64,000 nt of DNA from Aliivibrio sp. EL58 (GTDB lineage Bacteria; Pseudomonadota; Gammaproteobacteria; Enterobacterales; Vibrionaceae). Both the position numbers and the translations under genes were made by a program. Below the pieces are notes generated by a model. It saw only the letters and a program-made list of their open reading frames with translations, was not told the origin of the DNA and did not search any database. Positions 1-8,949 of this stretch are shown in pieces (position 1 is the stretch's first letter; every line of letters begins with the position of its first letter). The stretch lies in assembly GCF_900312675.1 (NCBI RefSeq), contig NZ_OMPC01000001.1, forward strand, positions 665,633 to 729,632, read 5' to 3'.

Positions 1-776
1 TCATTAAAGACAAACTGCAGCTTAACTAAACCATTACGTACAAGAGAGGCGTGCTCTACATCAAATTGTACACTTTTGATTTTTTCAGCCATTAAGTCAC
101 GATCTCCTACGCTTAATTCTGCAGGGGAAAGCTCACTACGAGACAGCGGATAATTCGCATAACGATATAGTTGGCTCCCCTCTAAGCAATAAGCCACTGG
201 GGTTTTATAGGCGAATAAACGATGTGCAGGGGAGTTTGCTTTAAAGCTTGTCTCTTGAGTAAAGGGAAGTACAACCATGGTTGATTGTGATGTGTTTGTC
301 TCAAGCAATGGAATAAAATCCACATCTTGTTTTACTTCTGCAATTGTTGTGGGCTCTATCTTTATGGTATCTAAAGGTGAAATGTCCTTTAATAGGGCAT
401 CTGCATTCATCGGCATGATCACGATACGCTCTGCTTTAGTGAACCCATGTTCAGGTAATACTCTCATCGTCTCTGCCGATTCTGGTGCTAATGGTAATGC
501 CTCATAGACAGCAGTATTAGTGATTGGTAACCACTCAATACAGTGGGTAGATGCGTTAACTTGTACACTGTTTGGTACGGCATCACGAATTTCTTTGTGC
601 ATATGTTCAGTAACAAAACGACCTTGAAGTAGCAGTTCTTCACGGGTGGTGGTATCGGTATAAATTGTCATACTGTGCTGAATAATGGCACTGAGCGAAA
701 CTCCGACAACCCCTAATAAAACAATAGAGATAACCATCTCGATTAAGGTAAAACCTTGCTGTTTTTTAAATAGCAT
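1..776 (-). CDS. mshO: MSHA minor pilin MshO (3' end outside window)
   Basis: The leftward frame opens at the ATG at 776 and stays open to the window edge, so the C-terminus is missing. The protein begins MLFKKQQGFTLIEMVIS, a type IV prepilin leader with the G/F cleavage site for the prepilin peptidase, followed by one hydrophobic helix. Further on, EIRDAVPNSVQV matches the 'elRdAlPnSvrv' stretch that I know from MshO proteins. Minor pilins of this kind are thought to prime assembly of the mannose-sensitive hemagglutinin pilus at the inner membrane. The start overlaps the mshD stop as TAATG, so the two are probably translationally coupled. Family assignment is firm from the leader, the motif and the gene order. 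Confidence 0.88.
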   Translation of the reverse strand, partial: MLFKKQQGFTLIEMVISIVLLGVVGVSLSAIIQHSMTIYTDTTTREELLLQGRFVTEHMHKEIRDAVPNSVQVNASTHCIEWLPITNTAVYEALPLAPESAETMRVLPEHGFTKAERIVIMPMNADALLKDISPLDTIKIEPTTIAEVKQDVDFIPLLETNTSQSTMVVLPFTQETSFKANSPAHRLFAYKTPVAYCLEGSQLYRYANYPLSRSELSPAELSVGDRDLMAEKIKSVQFDVEHASLVRNGLVKLQFVFN

Positions 777-1324
777 TAGAAGTTTCCTCGAAAGACAGAG
801 AAAGGATAGTGTTGGCCACTAGGGTCAATAACATCAACAACAATGCGCTTTCGGTTTCCGCTTACGGTATCGGCAATTCCATCTAGATTTGTATCATAAA
901 AAACGGTGATAGAAATTGAAAAATTAGGATACACAGACCCTAAGTTATCGCCTAATACATCCTGAATATTGCCAGAGAGTCCATCAAAATCATCGACATC
1001 GTTGTAGAGAGTTCGTGTTGTTTTATCTTCGTTAGCTTCTTCATCTGGTCCTAATTTGTCAGGAGTTGTACAAAAAGGTTTTTTGGTCGGTTCACATACA
1101 GGCAAACCCCCATTAGGCCCACTGTTTTGGTCAAATTGGCGACCTAATATCTCATCCATCACAGCAGCACCAAGTTCAGCCGCTTTTGTTGAGTAGATTA
1201 ATTCTACGTTTTGCTGCGATTTAGGTACTAAGGCGGTTGTTACGGTAAGTAATGCAAAACTCATTAATATAATAGACAACACAATGGAGATTAAACTGAA
1301 TCCACGCTGATGCTTAACAGGCAT
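776..1324 (-). CDS. mshD: MSHA minor pilin MshD
   Basis: This 182-residue prepilin-like protein starts MPVKHQRGFSLISIVLSI. I chose the ATG at 1324 because the leader then has normal length; the frame is open to 1429 but a longer start would bury the leader. After the hydrophobic helix come KAAELGAAVMDEILGRQFDQ and a conserved NGGLPVC / YNDVDDFDGL region, both characteristic of MshD. Residue 5 after the cleavage site is Ile rather than the usual Glu (GFSLIS instead of GFTLIE), which is tolerated in some minor pilins. It overlaps mshC by 11 bases and mshO by one base, indicating a single transcript running leftward. Confidence 0.88.
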   Translation of the reverse strand: MPVKHQRGFSLISIVLSIILMSFALLTVTTALVPKSQQNVELIYSTKAAELGAAVMDEILGRQFDQNSGPNGGLPVCEPTKKPFCTTPDKLGPDEEANEDKTTRTLYNDVDDFDGLSGNIQDVLGDNLGSVYPNFSISITVFYDTNLDGIADTVSGNRKRIVVDVIDPSGQHYPFSVFRGNF

Positions 1325-1841
1325 GAATATACCCCTCTTTTTCAATGCAGATTTTTTGTTGTGATTGGCCAAAAATAGTAATTTCACACTTATCTGTTTT
1401 ACATTGTTCGATACGACCCATGCCATCAAAATCTAGTGCATAAGGAAAGGCCAAATTGATAAGGGTATTATTTGCGATTAAAGAGAAATATGCATTTTGG
1501 TTAGCTAATATCGCGACATAACTTATATCTTCGTTTTCAAGATAAACATCTCTTTTTTGAGTACTAGGAAAGACTGATGAACAATCGTTAGATAGTTTAT
1601 CTAAGCTCACTTGTTGTGCTCTATGCTCATCAATTAACCATCGATTACATTGCCCATTTCTGTGCATGGCGCGAGTTTGAGTTAAACGCAAAGAGCGCAG
1701 CAGTTCCGTTTGTAATGTGTGCGCAGAAATACTGCTAATTCCTGAGAAATAGCTGCTCGCGCTGAGGGAGAGAATTGAGAGCAAAACAATAACAGCAATT
1801 AGCTCAATCAAAGTGAATCCAGAGGTATGATTTCTAGTCAT
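1314..1841 (-). CDS. mshC: MSHA minor pilin MshC
   Basis: This 175-residue protein begins MTRNHTSGFTLIELIAVIVL, a complete prepilin leader with Gly/Phe cleavage site and Glu5, then a hydrophobic alpha-1 helix. The rest is a short globular pilin-like domain with three or four cysteines, two of them in the segment CKTDKC. Position directly before mshD and mshO identifies it as MshC. In other Vibrionaceae mshB and mshA (the major pilin) normally come immediately upstream; here 360 bases of AT-rich DNA and then ggt occupy that place, so either the major pilin gene lies elsewhere or the operon was rearranged. Confidence 0.82.
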   Translation of the reverse strand: MTRNHTSGFTLIELIAVIVLLSILSLSASSYFSGISSISAHTLQTELLRSLRLTQTRAMHRNGQCNRWLIDEHRAQQVSLDKLSNDCSSVFPSTQKRDVYLENEDISYVAILANQNAYFSLIANNTLINLAFPYALDFDGMGRIEQCKTDKCEITIFGQSQQKICIEKEGYIHAC

Positions 1842-2152
1842 TTTTTCGTTACAAAATGTAAGTCATATAGGAGTTGTGTAGTGTACGGAAGAAAGTTTTT
1901 AATAGAAGTGAAATAAGGTCTATTAACGTAATTATTTTGCTTTTTTCATGTTTGTAAAGCGTTAAATTATTTGCATTTATAGTATTTATTTTGCGATTCA
2001 ATTCAAATAATTAATGTCAATGAAAAATACTCGCTTTTTATAAACTGTCAATCGATATTTATGAAGTAAAAAGCACACCTTAGATTGATCCGTCTGTGGC
2101 TGGGGCATGAAGTGTGAAAGCGGTGTTTAAGTGACATTGATTAAATACAAAA
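1842..2152. other. Intergenic region upstream of mshC
   Basis: About 310 bases of very AT-rich DNA with no convincing reading frame on either strand. It must hold the promoter of the leftward mshCDO genes. I see no prepilin leader sequence in any frame, so no intact or obviously decayed mshA remains here. Confidence 0.5.
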
Positions 2153-2183
2153 ATGGCAACAATGAGATCATCATTATTGCCAT
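2153..2183 (-). terminator. Rho-independent terminator of ggt
   Basis: Inverted repeat ATGGCAA...TTGCCAT with a further inner AATGA/TCATT pairing. On the minus strand it is followed by a TTTTTG run, 18 bases after the ggt stop, as expected for a terminator of that gene. Confidence 0.75.
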
Positions 2184-2201
2184 AAATAAACGGATACTAG
2201 T

Positions 2202-3956
2202 TTATTGCGAAATCACTTTACCTTCACGGCGAGGATCGGCGGCCCCCACAAGAGAATTTCCTTGCAGTTTAATCGCTTGAACCCCTGAGTTTAATTCCTT
2301 AACTTGAACTTTAAATCCTAGCTTTTCTAACTTAGGGACCCATGCTTCAGCGGTGGTGTCTTTTTCTATTTCAAATGCCCCAAAGCGATTATTCATGTTA
2401 GGCAAATCAATGGCTTGCTGTAGGTCTAAACTCCAATCTAGATGAGCAACCAATGTTTTTACTACGTATCCGATAATTTGGCTACCACCGGGAGATCCAA
2501 TTGCCATATACGGTTTATTGTCTTTCATTACGATAGTGGGTGCCATGGATGAACGTGGACGTTTACCCGGTTCGATGCGATTGGCAATAGGAACACCATC
2601 GACATGACTTCTAAAAGAGAAATCAGTTAATTCGTTATTCAGTAAGAACCCGCCAACCATTAAGCGAGAGCCAAAGCCATTTTCTATTGTGGTGGTAATT
2701 GAAACCACATTACGGTCTTTATCGACAATCGAAAAGTGACTGGTAGAGGGTAATTCAATCGCTTCATCTAATGCGTAATTGTTGGCATGAGACCACGGTG
2801 GAGAGCCCGCAGAAGTTTCAGCTAATGCATTCTTTCCTTTTAGTAGTTCAGCACGTTTTTCTAAATACGTTTTATCTAATAAGCCTTGAGTTGGCATTGG
2901 AACATAATCACTGTCTGCCATGTATTTACCGCGATCAGCAAAGGCTAGGCGAGAAGCATCCCCTAATAATCTCCAACTTTGTACATTGTCTTTACCCATA
3001 TCTGAAATTGGGTAATGGCTGAGTACCCCCATAATTTGTCCAAGTGCCAATGCTCCTGAACTTGGTGGCCCCATACCACAAATTGCGTATTGGCGATAAG
3101 GTGCGCAGACGGGTTCACGCTCTTTTACTTGATAAGCCGTAAAATCAATGAGGTTAAGTACCCCAGGATTTGAGGTCTCATTTCTTACTGTGTTCACAAT
3201 ATCTTGTGCCATTTTTCCTTGATAAAAAGCGACTGCGCCTTGCTCAGAAATAACCTGCAGTGTTTTTGCATAATCTGGATTTTTAAGCTTCTGACCAGCT
3301 TTTATTGGTGAACCGTCTTGGTTAAAGAAGTAGGCTTTAGCGGCAGGAGAGCGTTGTAGAAACTCTTGGTCATTATCAACCAATTTTGCTAAACGAGGAC
3401 TTACGGTGAATCCATTAGTTGCAAGATCAATGGCTGGTTCAAATAGGGTTTTCCAATCCAGTTTGCCTAGTTTTTGATGAGTATCCCACATCAATTTTAC
3501 TGTGCCAGGAGTACCAACAGATCGCCCTCCGACTACGGCATCATAAAACTTAAGAGGTTGGCCTTTGTCATCTTGAAATAATTGAGGTGTCACTTCTAAT
3601 GGTGCCGTTTCCCTTCCATCAAAAGTAGTAAGCTCTTGCTGTTTTGCATTCCAATAGACAAGAAATGCACCGCCCCCAATACCTGATGACTGAGGCTCTA
3701 CTAGCCCAAGCACCAATTGCGTAGCAACCATGGCATCAATCGCATTACCGCCTTTGCGTAGCATCTCAGCCCCCGCTTCACTGGCATAAGGGTTTGCGGA
3801 GGCGATCATCCACTCTTTTCCTTCAACGAGGTTTTGCTTGGTTAAGCCCGTTGCGGCTTCAGGGGCAACATTGTCTGCCGTTTGAGCTGCAAATGATATT
3901 GGCGTAATAAGAGAGGTTGAAACTAGTAACGCAAGAGTTGATGCTTTCCACTGCAT
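2202..3956 (-). CDS. ggt: Gamma-glutamyltranspeptidase, periplasmic
   Basis: Transfers or hydrolyses the gamma-glutamyl group of glutathione and related peptides (EC 2.3.2.2 / 3.4.19.13) in the periplasm. The 584-residue precursor has a signal peptide (residues 1-23, ending SFA). The autocatalytic processing site and N-terminal nucleophile of the small subunit is Thr405 in LPSTSHFSIVDK. The substrate-binding DGRETAP (Arg115), the RPRSSMAPT segment near 467 and the oxyanion/glycine loop GSPGGSQII near 487 are all present, so the enzyme should be active. Length matches E. coli Ggt (580). It stands alone, with its own terminator on the left and a 268-base upstream gap. Confidence 0.95.
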   Translation of the reverse strand: MQWKASTLALLVSTSLITPISFAAQTADNVAPEAATGLTKQNLVEGKEWMIASANPYASEAGAEMLRKGGNAIDAMVATQLVLGLVEPQSSGIGGGAFLVYWNAKQQELTTFDGRETAPLEVTPQLFQDDKGQPLKFYDAVVGGRSVGTPGTVKLMWDTHQKLGKLDWKTLFEPAIDLATNGFTVSPRLAKLVDNDQEFLQRSPAAKAYFFNQDGSPIKAGQKLKNPDYAKTLQVISEQGAVAFYQGKMAQDIVNTVRNETSNPGVLNLIDFTAYQVKEREPVCAPYRQYAICGMGPPSSGALALGQIMGVLSHYPISDMGKDNVQSWRLLGDASRLAFADRGKYMADSDYVPMPTQGLLDKTYLEKRAELLKGKNALAETSAGSPPWSHANNYALDEAIELPSTSHFSIVDKDRNVVSITTTIENGFGSRLMVGGFLLNNELTDFSFRSHVDGVPIANRIEPGKRPRSSMAPTIVMKDNKPYMAIGSPGGSQIIGYVVKTLVAHLDWSLDLQQAIDLPNMNNRFGAFEIEKDTTAEAWVPKLEKLGFKVQVKELNSGVQAIKLQGNSLVGAADPRREGKVISQ

Positions 3957-4224
3957 AGATATTCCTTAATTGTATCAATTGGATGTAGGTAAAGGCGTCG
4001 AGTAAAATACACTGAGAAGAAAAGATTGGCAGAGGAAAGAAGGCCTGTCGAATAGGTTATTAGCGTTCTTGGTTAATGCTCACGTTTTAAACGAATTGAG
4101 AATTACAATCTTACTTGCAGGAGGATAGATATCACATCAATCACCGATATCACTATTTGGTCCTCATATAAAAGTAATAATTGAATGAGAAATACCCTAT
4201 GATGGTTTTATATTGTGTTTATGG

Positions 4225-5235
4225 ATGAACTTAATGAATCAAATGGATTATTTGCGATGTGCCAGTGTGGGAGTACTTTTCGGCCTAGCTGGTTGTTCGT
4301 CAAACTCTGTCAATGATATTGATGAGGTTGAAGAACCAACGATGTTGACCAAGCAAACCCTAAATATTGAAGGGCTAAAGCATTGTAATAATGCCAATGA
4401 TAGTCGTATTCATTTAAATCCAGATGAACCATTAACCATTATTGCTCATGGCTGCTTTGCTTCTGCGGGTCAATTTAAAACCTTAGCGGATGTTTATGGT
4501 TTATATGATCAACAAGCTATCTGTTTTGAATATGATGACAGAAAGAGTCTAGAAGAGACCTCTGGCGAGCTTGTTTCTGCTCTAAATCAATTATCAAATG
4601 AAAATCCCAATCAGCCTCTCCATATTATTGGTCATAGCCAAGGTGGTTTGGTCGCTCGTAGAGCACTTACGGTTGATAGAGAAGATGAGAAAAAAGTCGC
4701 CACAAAACAACTGCAACTTACCACTGTCTCTTCCCCATTTAATGGCATTGAAATATCGTCACATTGTGGAATGACTTCTTTACGGATCTTGTCTTTGGGT
4801 ATTGTTGATTTGATCTGCTATGCAGTGACAGGCGAGAAATATCAACAGATCCCACCTAATGCTGATTTTATTGAACAACCGGGAGAGCTTCTCCCTTCAG
4901 TTTCTCAGCATTTAGTAATTAAAACGGATGAGCGTGATACGTGTCGAAGAACCAATGATGACGGAATATGCGTTGAAGATGATTACGTTTTTAGTGTTAG
5001 TGAGCAGTCAAATCAAAACGTGGATGATGTCGTTCATGCGAATCCAATAACGGTGAAAGCAGGTCATGTTGAGATTGTCGGTAATGGCAATTCTGTTCCG
5101 ACGGATTTGATTGATATCTTAAAAGAACAACAATTGCTGATTGATAATGGAACGGTTGGCCAGCTAGAGCAAGCACGTTTAATTGAGCAACTTTATTCTC
5201 AAGACGATAGCTCTAATTTATCTATATTGAAATAA
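4225..5235 (+). CDS. Lipase-like alpha/beta hydrolase, probable lipoprotein
   Basis: An alpha/beta-hydrolase of about 336 residues. The nucleophile elbow is GHSQGG (Ser138 counting from the ATG at 4225) and an upstream IIAHGCF segment would form the oxyanion hole; this layout is typical of triacylglycerol lipases and PGAP1-like esterases. The N-terminus has a hydrophobic stretch ending LAGC followed by SS, a lipobox, so the mature protein is probably lipid-anchored. The frame is open from a TTG at 4213; ATGs at 4225, 4234 and 4243 are also possible and no strong ribosome-binding site decides between them. Substrate cannot be told from sequence. Confidence 0.75.
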   Translation: MNLMNQMDYLRCASVGVLFGLAGCSSNSVNDIDEVEEPTMLTKQTLNIEGLKHCNNANDSRIHLNPDEPLTIIAHGCFASAGQFKTLADVYGLYDQQAICFEYDDRKSLEETSGELVSALNQLSNENPNQPLHIIGHSQGGLVARRALTVDREDEKKVATKQLQLTTVSSPFNGIEISSHCGMTSLRILSLGIVDLICYAVTGEKYQQIPPNADFIEQPGELLPSVSQHLVIKTDERDTCRRTNDDGICVEDDYVFSVSEQSNQNVDDVVHANPITVKAGHVEIVGNGNSVPTDLIDILKEQQLLIDNGTVGQLEQARLIEQLYSQDDSSNLSILK

Positions 5236-5236
5236 G

Positions 5237-5260
5237 CAGGGTGGCATAAATACCACCCTG
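5237..5260. terminator. Hairpin between convergent genes
   Basis: Perfect 8-base stem CAGGGTGG/CCACCCTG with an 8-base loop directly after the lipase stop and 9 bases before the M3 peptidase stop. There is no long T run on either strand, so it may work as a transcript-end hairpin for both genes rather than a classic terminator. Confidence 0.55.
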
Positions 5261-5268
5261 AAATCAGT

Positions 5269-7116
5269 TTAGCGTCCGTACGTTTTCATAATATAGGCTT
5301 CAAACTCGTCACACATTTTTGTGTTTGATTCTGTATTACTTGCTAATGTTTTTGGACCATCAATAATAGAGATTGTTGCGTTTAGCGGTGCCACTTCGGC
5401 TTGAGTTCTAGAATCTAACTCTGCCATTTTTTCTTGCTCAGATTTCCACGCCTCTTCAACAGATAAATTACACTTATCAGCTAAATATTTAGCGTTAAAG
5501 CCTTCACCAGTAAGAGCTATGATTGAGTCATTATGGTTAACGCTGTTACCGGCATTCCAATAGTGTTTTGCTAGTAATGGACCAATCTCAGGATTATCAG
5601 TTAAGTAACCAAATTTCTCAGTGAAATAGGCGCGAGTTTGGTAGACCGCCATGTGTGCCAACAAGTAACCATGATAAGCACATGAGGCTTCATCAGACAC
5701 TAAGTGAGGGATAGCCATTAATGGACGTGGACTACACGCTAATCCAAGAATTTTCTTTTCTGTAGTACGAGCTAATGCTGTGATGTTTTCTGGCGTAAGT
5801 TCTTCATCAGTTAATTGATAAAGCGCTCGTTCAAAATACGGTACCACTAAAATACTGCGTTCTTGATATGCACGGAAAGGTTGTTTGCTGTCGATCATTG
5901 CTTTGATAATCGAATCAGGTACAGCGTTGCCATTTTCATCAAGCGCATACTGTTTTAACCAATCTGCATCTTCTAGCAAGCTATCGCAGAACATGGATTG
6001 GGTTTCTGCATAGGCCATTGAGGTAGGCGCAAATTCTTGTGAAAAGCAGGGTGCGTTCATCTTCACGTTAGAGAAATGAGCCGCATGGCCACCTTCGTGA
6101 AATAAGGTGTTCATACCGTCATAACCACTGCCAACTTGGTCTGGTTTTGCGTTGCTAGTAAAGTTAACTTTAGCAGCAACCCATTGATCTTGATTATAAA
6201 AAGAAGGAATAGGGCCATGACAAAAACCGTTAGGGTATTTGCCTTTACGATCCAATAAATCAAGCGTTAATTCTGCGCCTGAGAACTCAATATTTAAACG
6301 GCCAAACGATTCAACCCAACGACGTAATGATTTTGAGAACGGTACGTAAGGGTCTAGATCTCGCATCACATCGCCTGCAAACGAGAAGATAAAGTTATGC
6401 GCGAGTAAGGCTTCATTGCCTTTATCCGTTGTAAGTTGATCTAAGCTACGTTGGTGACAATCACGAGTACGAATTTCAAAATCATCTAAAATAGTAAATA
6501 GTTGATCTGTCGTCATTTTTTCTTTTTTTGTTACCGAGTAATCAAAGAAAGTATCAAACCCTTGAGAGCGAGAAAATTTGTTGCGAAGTTTAATTAATTC
6601 AATAAATCCGTTTTGTAATAGCCATTGCTCTAAGCCAAGAAACGCTTGATGAGCTGATTGACGTGTTGCGGCATTAGCACTGGTGCGAACAATAGAAGCG
6701 AGTACAGGAAGAGAGCCTTCAACCGTTTCACCTTCTTCGTTTACATACGTCATGGTGTGGTTTTGCTTTTTCTCAAATAGACCCGCTTCAAATTTTATTA
6801 GATCTGCTTTTTGTTGTTGAGCTTGTTTTGATTCTATTGCGTGAGATTCAAATGTTGCTAACCAGCCTTTTAAACCAATCAAGGTTTGTTTTTTTTCTTC
6901 ATTATCAGTGATTGATTCAGCCAGTATGATTTGTTCTTTAACTGCGGAGATTTGCTCTGCATTGCTTAAAAAGTTCGTCCATGCAGTTTCTGCTTCCGTA
7001 GAGCCTTGGTGATCATCGCTTAAACCCATGTAGGTATCCCAAAAGAAGTTTTCTTTGGTGCGATGAATCGATAAATAACGTTGGTTTAAGTCATTAAGAT
7101 AAGTAGTGGCAGTCAT
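5269..7116 (-). CDS. M3-family oligopeptidase
   Basis: A 615-residue zinc metallopeptidase of the thimet oligopeptidase/oligoendopeptidase class (M3). The catalytic motif is HEGGH at residues 340-344, with the third zinc ligand Glu371 in SMAYAETQS, exactly 27 residues after the second His as in the family. No signal peptide or membrane helix is seen, so it should act on short peptides in the cytoplasm. The N-terminal third is helical and charged, as usual for the lid of these enzymes. It is a single-gene unit with hairpins on both sides. Which M3 subfamily it belongs to cannot be settled by eye. Confidence 0.88.
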   Translation of the reverse strand: MTATTYLNDLNQRYLSIHRTKENFFWDTYMGLSDDHQGSTEAETAWTNFLSNAEQISAVKEQIILAESITDNEEKKQTLIGLKGWLATFESHAIESKQAQQQKADLIKFEAGLFEKKQNHTMTYVNEEGETVEGSLPVLASIVRTSANAATRQSAHQAFLGLEQWLLQNGFIELIKLRNKFSRSQGFDTFFDYSVTKKEKMTTDQLFTILDDFEIRTRDCHQRSLDQLTTDKGNEALLAHNFIFSFAGDVMRDLDPYVPFSKSLRRWVESFGRLNIEFSGAELTLDLLDRKGKYPNGFCHGPIPSFYNQDQWVAAKVNFTSNAKPDQVGSGYDGMNTLFHEGGHAAHFSNVKMNAPCFSQEFAPTSMAYAETQSMFCDSLLEDADWLKQYALDENGNAVPDSIIKAMIDSKQPFRAYQERSILVVPYFERALYQLTDEELTPENITALARTTEKKILGLACSPRPLMAIPHLVSDEASCAYHGYLLAHMAVYQTRAYFTEKFGYLTDNPEIGPLLAKHYWNAGNSVNHNDSIIALTGEGFNAKYLADKCNLSVEEAWKSEQEKMAELDSRTQAEVAPLNATISIIDGPKTLASNTESNTKMCDEFEAYIMKTYGR

Positions 7117-7257
7117 TTTCGTCCCTTTAAATACAGCATATACAAAGGATTATTATGACATAGATTGTATAGGGATGAGGAGATTAAAATGAATGACATT
7201 ATGTTTAACCCTATTTCTACTTTAAGTACTTATCATTTATCATCGCTAAAATAGAAA

Positions 7258-7290
7258 AATCCTAATCAATTACTGATTAGGATTTTTATT
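7258..7290. terminator. Bidirectional terminator after csgBA
   Basis: Perfect 11-base stem AATCCTAATCA/TGATTAGGATT with a 5-base loop. T-rich tracts follow on both strands. It lies 57 bases beyond the csgA stop and ends the csgBA transcript. Confidence 0.8.
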
Positions 7291-7340
7291 TAATTTTTTC
7301 AATAGTTTAGATTAAATAATAGTTAGTTCTATCTTTAAAT

Positions 7341-8357
7341 TTAGAATTGAGTAATAAAGACAGCATTACTATTACTATTGTCTGCTAGAACAGTGGCTGA
7401 ATCGTTGTTAGTTTGGTTAACCACAACGACGTTACTGTTAGAGTCGTTTACTAGGTTAATGGTTGCATCAGAGTTACTACCCCATTGACCAACCATAGCG
7501 AAGTTATCGTGACTGGCATCAATAAGTATATCTGCCTCATTATCATTCCCGCCAACAACAACGGCGTAAACTGTATTATCTAAAGCCCCATTTTCTAGTA
7601 GGATTTCAGTGTCATTATCCGACGCACCAGCATAAAAGGCAGTGTAAGTGTCATTATCATGGCCATCAATATCAGTTAAAGCGGTATTACCAGAGCCACC
7701 ATAAACACTAATCGTGGAGTCATTTCGGCGACCATCTTGTACAATGGCAAGTGAGTCATTGTTAGAACCACCATAAATACCAATGGTTGCGTCATTTCGA
7801 CGGCCATCTTGTACAATGGTATTACTCATATTGCCATCAGCACCATCTAGGTAAATAGCCGCATCATTTCGACGACCATCTTGCTCAATCGTATTAACCA
7901 TATTGTTATCAGAATAATCCATATCAATTAGAGCGTCATTATGGCGTCCATCTTGGTCAATCAGTGCCATATTATTATCACTGTCATAAGCTTCAATTTT
8001 ACCGAAATTACGACGACCATCTTGCTCAACAGTAAGATCATTACCATCACTATGGCGACGAGCTTTTACTACAGCTTCATTGTGTCGACCTTGTTGACCA
8101 ATGAATAGGTCATTGTCATCACTGTTATTACGAGCCCTAACTACAGCATCGTTATGACGGCCCATTTGATAAACTTCAACATCATTTAGATCTGAATTTT
8201 TGATTAAAACATCTGCATCATTACCCATTACTGGCGACATTTGGAAAATATTCACATTGTTATCATCAGCGTTAACTAATTCAACATCAGCGGTATTTCC
8301 TGCGTACACTGCACCAGAAAGTAAGATGGTTGAGATTGCGATTGCTAAATTTTTCAT
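7341..8357 (-). CDS. csgA: Curlin major subunit CsgA, long Asp-rich form
   Basis: Secreted amyloid subunit of curli fibres. A Sec signal peptide (1-19, ending VYA) is followed by about 13 tandem curlin-type repeats of 22-26 residues, for example NDATIGIYGG... ending VQDGRR, fitting the N-x-A-x-I-x...Q-x-G-x-x-N pattern of the amyloid strand-loop-strand units. At 338 residues it is more than twice E. coli CsgA (about 150, five repeats). The first eight units keep Q-x-G and are rich in Asp and Arg; the last five lose Q-x-G and become acidic and Asn/Ser-rich. It ends NAVFITQF. It has AAGGAAG as ribosome-binding site and lies 22 bases behind csgB, in one operon. Confidence 0.9.
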   Translation of the reverse strand: MKNLAIAISTILLSGAVYAGNTADVELVNADDNNVNIFQMSPVMGNDADVLIKNSDLNDVEVYQMGRHNDAVVRARNNSDDNDLFIGQQGRHNEAVVKARRHSDGNDLTVEQDGRRNFGKIEAYDSDNNMALIDQDGRHNDALIDMDYSDNNMVNTIEQDGRRNDAAIYLDGADGNMSNTIVQDGRRNDATIGIYGGSNNDSLAIVQDGRRNDSTISVYGGSGNTALTDIDGHDNDTYTAFYAGASDNDTEILLENGALDNTVYAVVVGGNDNEADILIDASHDNFAMVGQWGSNSDATINLVNDSNSNVVVVNQTNNDSATVLADNSNSNAVFITQF

Positions 8358-8379
8358 AATAAACTTCCTTGAAATGATT

Positions 8380-8949
8380 TTAATTTATGATGGATATAAA
8401 TCTATCCATTCCATTGACTAAGATAATTCCTTGATTGCCAGTTTGATTAATGGAAAAACCTGCTCCATTACTTTTGTTGACTGCTGCTGCAATATTTGAA
8501 TCACCTGTCTGATTTACTGCATTTTTTTTACCATTACCCGTTTGCTTTAAATGAGCGATATTGTCATTACCATTTTGTATTATGGCTCCTTCATGATTAG
8601 CTCCCCATTGCTCAAGAGAAGCATGATTATTAATTCCATCTTGGATAACTAGGCCTATATTACTACTTCCAACCTGCGCTATGATTGCATTATTTTCATA
8701 GCCAGTTTGTTGTACTTTTGCTTTATTACTTCCTGCCCCATTCACGTTATTCTGTAAAATAATTACACTAGAATTTGTTGAATTTGTAAGTTCTACAATG
8801 GCATGATTATCATTGCCAGTATTTAATTCTGATAATGCCGTTAGTTCTTCAGGAGCATTGAATTCACTAATGCCTAAATCACTATTTGCATAGGTGTAAC
8901 TGCTTACAGTTAATAATAAATAGAGATAACTTACTGATAATTTTTTCAT
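8380..8949 (-). CDS. csgB: Curlin minor subunit/nucleator CsgB
   Basis: A 189-residue secreted protein with signal peptide (1-21, ending TYA) and curlin repeats such as NNAIIAQVGSSN, NHASLEQWGANH, EGAIIQNGNDN and NIAHLKQTGNG. In known systems CsgB is anchored at the outer membrane and nucleates CsgA polymerisation. It is first in the csgBA operon and is closer to the classical repeat consensus than CsgA here. Length and position, and the divergent csgDEFG genes, support CsgB rather than a second CsgA; by repeat sequence alone the two are hard to separate. Confidence 0.87.
   Translation of the reverse strand: MKKLSVSYLYLLLTVSSYTYANSDLGISEFNAPEELTALSELNTGNDNHAIVELTNSTNSSVIILQNNVNGAGSNKAKVQQTGYENNAIIAQVGSSNIGLVIQDGINNHASLEQWGANHEGAIIQNGNDNIAHLKQTGNGKKNAVNQTGDSNIAAAVNKSNGAGFSINQTGNQGIILVNGMDRFISIIN

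Noticed and set aside
7341-8357. Repeated DNA with about 70-base period, at first sight CRISPR-like
   Set aside because: The repeats are in frame with the curlin repeats of csgA, vary in length and sequence, and have no spacers; no cas genes are nearby.
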